The notes beneath the pieces are model-generated. The model saw only the letters and a list, made by a program, of their open reading frames with translations, made no database searches and was not told the DNA's origin. This document shows, piece by piece, positions 5,437 through 7,720 of a stretch of DNA of 7,720 bases. The stretch is from Phycisphaerales bacterium (lineage in GTDB: Bacteria; Planctomycetota; Phycisphaerae; Phycisphaerales; UBA1924). Position numbers and translations under genes: made by a program. The stretch lies in contig JAUXUZ010000585.1 in the NCBI GenBank assembly GCA_030680655.1, forward strand, positions 1 through 7,720. Reading direction: 5' to 3'. Position 1 is the first letter of the stretch. Every line of letters starts with the position of its first letter.

Positions 5437-6174
5437 TCACTTGGCCGGGATCACCCGCGTGAACGTCAACCCTTTCTCATCCCAGAACCCCGGGCGGTCG
5501 CCGTAGTGGCGGTAGACCCACAGGGCGCGGTCTGGGCTGCTGGTCAGCAGCGTTGCGCCGGGCACGTTTCCTTGTGCGTCTGCCTGCAACGCCGCGTCAA
5601 CCGTTGGCGCGGGGGCGTCATCTGAGCCCGGCTGGTCGAGCAGCTTGACCGATGGCGCGAGGGTGATCTGCACCTTCGGCCAGTTGATCGTCAGTGTGTC
5701 ACCGCTCACCGCGACGGCGATGAAGAGCTGCTTGGAGATCGTAAACGTCGGCGCCAGGCCTTCTGGTTCGGCTTCATCGTTCTGCACGCAGAGCAGGGTG
5801 CGCTCGCCCGCTTTCACGGCGTAGGCGCGCGCGGCGAGTGCTTTCGTTGTCAGCTTGCGCGCGTCGTCGCTCTTGGTGCTCTCGATGTGCAGGGTGTAGA
5901 CCTCGGCGGTGTTGTCGCCGCTCGCCCCGGCCATGGTGGTGTTCAGCGGCCGGGCCTTGAGGCGGCCCGCTTCGAGCGATTGTCGATCGGCGGTGAAGGT
6001 GAGCTTCAGGTCGGCCTTGTCGAGCCCGGCGCTCTGCCAGGTGCCCACGAGCGAAGGGATGGCGGTGAGGTCGCCGGAACGGAAAGCGGGGTCATCCTTG
6101 ACGCAGCCTGCGAGGCCGCTGAGAGCCAGGGCCAGGGCGATCGCTCGCAAGGGTCGGGGCGGGGTGCGCTTCAT
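5437..6174 (-). CDS. Predicted outer-surface or periplasmic lipoprotein of unknown function
   Basis: The 245-residue protein starts at the ATG at 6172-6174, with GGAGG five bases upstream; an ATG at 6184-6186 overlaps that site and is therefore not the start. The N-terminus is a lipoprotein signal: KRTPPRPLR, a hydrophobic stretch, and the lipobox LAGC ending at Cys24, which should be lipid-modified after cleavage. The mature part is mostly beta-like. A short early motif (IPSLVGTWQS, about residues 39-48) recalls the opening strand of proteins that start with a 'G-x-W' beta-barrel, but I cannot assign a family. A Pro/Ala/Asp-rich stretch near 180-205 separates a C-terminal portion containing DRALWVYRHYGDRPGFWDEKG. 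The gene is alone on its strand, divergent from the coiled-coil gene. Confidence 0.88.
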   Translation of the reverse strand: MKRTPPRPLRAIALALALSGLAGCVKDDPAFRSGDLTAIPSLVGTWQSAGLDKADLKLTFTADRQSLEAGRLKARPLNTTMAGASGDNTAEVYTLHIESTKSDDARKLTTKALAARAYAVKAGERTLLCVQNDEAEPEGLAPTFTISKQLFIAVAVSGDTLTINWPKVQITLAPSVKLLDQPGSDDAPAPTVDAALQADAQGNVPGATLLTSSPDRALWVYRHYGDRPGFWDEKGLTFTRVIPAK

Positions 6175-6204
6175 GTGGGCCTCCATTGGATGGCTCCCGT
6201 GGTT

Positions 6205-6242
6205 GGGGGGAGGGGAGAGGCGGGGGCGGGGGGGGGGCGGGG
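6205..6242 (+). other. G-run cluster, possible G-quadruplex
   Basis: Runs of six, four, five, ten and four guanines occur within 38 bases, broken by single A or C and by AGAGGC. This exceeds the usual four-tract requirement for an intramolecular quadruplex. It lies just upstream of the lipoprotein gene, as C-runs on that gene's coding strand, in the region shared with the divergent coiled-coil gene. The remaining spacer, 6243-6374, shows nothing else that I can name. Confidence 0.55.
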
Positions 6243-6374
6243 TGGCAGACCAGGGTAAGTGGGCAGGCCGGTTGTGGCTGGCCGCGGCGGTCAGCCGGGT
6301 AGGGGAATCGCCCGGTGAGCGGCCGGGCGGATCGGCGGGGTGCGGCCGGTGCTAAACCCTTTCCCCACCGCGAC

Positions 6375-6403
6375 TTGAAACCGTGGGCCGCTTCCGGTAC
6401 TAC
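6375..6403 (+). promoter_or_regulatory. Probable sigma70-type promoter of the coiled-coil gene
   Basis: TTGAAA (6375-6380) is separated by 17 bases from TACTAC (6398-6403). The -35 match is good and the -10 match moderate. A start of transcription near 6410 would leave a leader of about 60 bases before the GTG at 6471. Confidence 0.45.
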
Positions 6404-6470
6404 TCTTGGCAGTTGGGCCCGGGCGGCACGCAGCCGCCAGTGGGTTGGGCCTTGGCCAAAGGAGTTCCCC

Positions 6471-7319
6471 GTGCATCTGGTGACGAAGATCCTGATCGTG
6501 TTCGCCGCGCTGTTCGCCGTTCTGCTTGCCGCGCTGGCGATGGCCTTCTCATACAACGCCCAGACGATCCGCGACAGCGTTGACGCCGCGCGGGCCGAGA
6601 AGTCGGCCGCGATCCTCTCGCTGAACGAGGCCCAGACCTCGGCGCAGAAGGAGATCGCCAACGCCAAGCAGGCGTCTGAGCAGGCCAACACCGCGCTCAA
6701 CGCGATGCGTACCGACTACCTGAACGTTCAGAACGAGCGTTCGAAGCTTCAGGCCGATCTGAAGTCGGCGCAGCTCGACGCCGCCCGCTTCATGAACGAG
6801 TCGTCGGGCAAGGATGCGCGCCTGCAGACGTCAACGCAGATGGCCTCGGCCCTCAACGACGAGAACACCAAGCTTCGTACCGAGTACGTCCGCCTCTCCA
6901 AGGAAGCGACGGAGAAGGATGTGCGCCTTGCAGACCTTGAGAGCCAGATCCAGGTCGCGACGCAGAACCTGCGCGCCACGCAGGAGCAGATGGCCGACAT
7001 GATCGCCGCACAGGACAAGGCCGCCAACACGCCCTCGACCGCCCGCAGCGGCACCGAGGTCACCGCCGGCCCGCTGATCACCGCCAAGGTGAGCAAGACG
7101 GCCAAGGCGCCAAGCGGCGACACGCTGGCGTTCATCTCCGCCGGTTCGTCGGCGGGCGTGAAGGCCGGGCAGCGGATGAACATCGTGCGCGGCGGCAAGT
7201 TCGTCGGAGCGCTGGTCATCCTGACCGCCGACGTCAACGAGGCCGTGGGCCGCATCGACACCCTCGGCAGCAGCAACACCGTGATGGCCGACGACACCGT
7301 TCTCAGCCGCATCAACTGA
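6471..7319 (+). CDS. Membrane-anchored coiled-coil protein with C-terminal beta domain
   Basis: The 282-residue protein begins at a GTG, chosen because AAAGGAG lies six bases upstream and a membrane helix begins at once; an in-frame extension to 6315 would add 52 Arg/Ala/Gly-rich residues of non-coding appearance. Residues 5-26 are one transmembrane segment. A long, charged, Ala/Glu/Lys-rich coiled coil runs from about 35 to 185, and a Ser/Thr-rich linker follows. The last ~80 residues contain ISAGSSAGVKAGQRMNIVRG, FVGALVI and NEAVGRIDT, a small beta domain of the type that follows coiled coils in MreC- and FlgT-like proteins. I infer an envelope-associated scaffold or structural role. The 74-residue membrane protein follows after 28 bases and is probably co-transcribed. 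The family name is uncertain. Confidence 0.88.
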   Translation: MHLVTKILIVFAALFAVLLAALAMAFSYNAQTIRDSVDAARAEKSAAILSLNEAQTSAQKEIANAKQASEQANTALNAMRTDYLNVQNERSKLQADLKSAQLDAARFMNESSGKDARLQTSTQMASALNDENTKLRTEYVRLSKEATEKDVRLADLESQIQVATQNLRATQEQMADMIAAQDKAANTPSTARSGTEVTAGPLITAKVSKTAKAPSGDTLAFISAGSSAGVKAGQRMNIVRGGKFVGALVILTADVNEAVGRIDTLGSSNTVMADDTVLSRIN

Positions 7320-7347
7320 TCCGTCTGACTCTTCAGGAGACCACACC

Positions 7348-7572
7348 ATGAGCCAGATGGGTATGAACCTTCCCGGCGCCACCCGCCGGCGCACCGCCTC
7401 GATGGACATCTACACCGGCCTGCTCTTTGTGGCCGTTGTGGCGCTCATCGCCGCGTGCGCAGTTGTCTTTATCAATGGATCGATCCTGGGCAAGGGCGGC
7501 AACGCCTTTGGCCTTCAGGATGCCGCAAGCGGCAGCAAGAGCAACCTGGAGTTTGCTGGCGGCGCTCAGTAA
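7348..7572 (+). CDS. Small single-pass membrane protein
   Basis: This 74-residue protein has a short basic N-terminus (PGATRRRTAS), one hydrophobic helix (about residues 20-44, from DIYTGLLFVAVVALIAA on) and a Gly/Ser/Ala-rich tail. AGGAG (7335-7339) sits eight bases before the ATG, supporting this start. It lies 28 bases after the coiled-coil gene on the same strand with no terminator between, so the two probably form one operon and may act as a membrane pair. No enzyme motif is visible. No clear terminator is seen before the tRNA promoter. Confidence 0.85.
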   Translation: MSQMGMNLPGATRRRTASMDIYTGLLFVAVVALIAACAVVFINGSILGKGGNAFGLQDAASGSKSNLEFAGGAQ

Positions 7573-7617
7573 CCAGGCCCCGGCCGCGCCCGCACGCGAA
7601 CGACACGCGTGGTGCGC

Positions 7618-7645
7618 TTGACTTGTGCCGGTTCGCGACTAGATT
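7618..7645 (+). promoter_or_regulatory. Sigma70-type promoter for the tRNA gene
   Basis: TTGACT (7618-7623) and TAGATT (7640-7645) are separated by 16 bases. Transcription would begin near 7652, about 42 bases before the mature tRNA 5' end. A C8 run (7647-7654) lies at the predicted start region, and a small cgggg-tacg-ccccg hairpin (7681-7694) sits immediately before the tRNA. Confidence 0.65.
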
Positions 7646-7693
7646 TCCCCCCCCTCGATCGGCCCGCAACGGCCGGAGCGCGGGGTACGCCCC

Positions 7694-7720
7694 GGGGGCG
7701 TAGCTCAATTGGTTAGAGTA
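7694..7720 (+). tRNA. tRNA gene, 5' part only (identity not determinable)
   Basis: The last 27 bases show the acceptor-strand 5' arm GGGGGCG (7694-7700), then TA at positions 8-9, the D-stem GCTC and the D-loop AATTGGTTA, followed by GAGTA. This is the standard first third of a tRNA. The anticodon lies beyond the window, so the amino acid cannot be assigned. Confidence 0.93.

Noticed and set aside
5062..5625. Open frames across the gap after the specificity gene, including one of 166 residues
   Set aside because: They translate the CACAGAG repeat and inverted repeats, give TTETQRAQRR-like artefacts, and partly overlap the lipoprotein gene antisense.
6315..6470. 52-residue N-terminal extension of the coiled-coil protein
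   Set aside because: The GTG at 6471 follows AAAGGAG and directly precedes the membrane helix; the extension covers the likely promoter and leader.

Overview
The window looks like a stretch of a high-GC bacterial chromosome, most likely a planctomycete, possibly of the Phycisphaerae. The clues are a membrane protein ending in a CxxC/CPECG zinc ribbon of a kind common in that phylum, a short fibronectin-III-like protein, a membrane-anchored coiled-coil protein with a GVKxGQ-type C-terminal domain, and a CACAGAG-rich dispersed repeat. No ribosomal marker is present, so the assignment is inference.

Layout. Bases 1-1128 hold two overlapping plus-strand genes. The first is cut by the left edge. 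Its C-terminal ~100 residues form a hydrophobic hairpin with eight cysteines in perfectly mirror-symmetric spacing (x21, x10, x3, x17, x3, x10, x21), which suggests a disulfide-laddered secreted peptide of bacteriocin type. The second is a small two-helix membrane protein with a zinc ribbon, coupled to it through TGATG; an immunity or accessory role is possible but unproven. A bidirectional hairpin terminator and a short heptamer repeat separate this pair from a convergent gene for a helical plus fibronectin-III-like protein (1248-1937, minus).

Bases 1938-2471 are non-coding and carry a run of about eleven 20-bp tandem repeats, each with a small inverted repeat. Next comes a compact two-gene restriction-modification system. 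One protein fuses a PD-(D/E)xK nuclease to an N6-adenine methyltransferase and lacks a helicase motor. Its partner (4124-5065) overlaps it by ATGA and carries the single target-recognition domain, and it also starts with what looks like the missing C-terminal tail of the methyltransferase. The arrangement resembles BcgI-like systems. 

Bases 5066-5436 are a convergent gap filled with a CACAGAG-type repeat and several strong hairpins. A minus-strand lipoprotein gene follows (5437-6174). A G-run-rich divergent region separates it from a plus-strand pair: a membrane-anchored coiled-coil protein (6471-7319) and a 74-residue single-pass membrane protein (7348-7572). The window ends with a recognisable promoter and the first 27 bases of a tRNA gene.

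The two points most worth follow-up are the mirror-cysteine hairpin protein and the restriction system whose methyltransferase domain is divided across a gene boundary.
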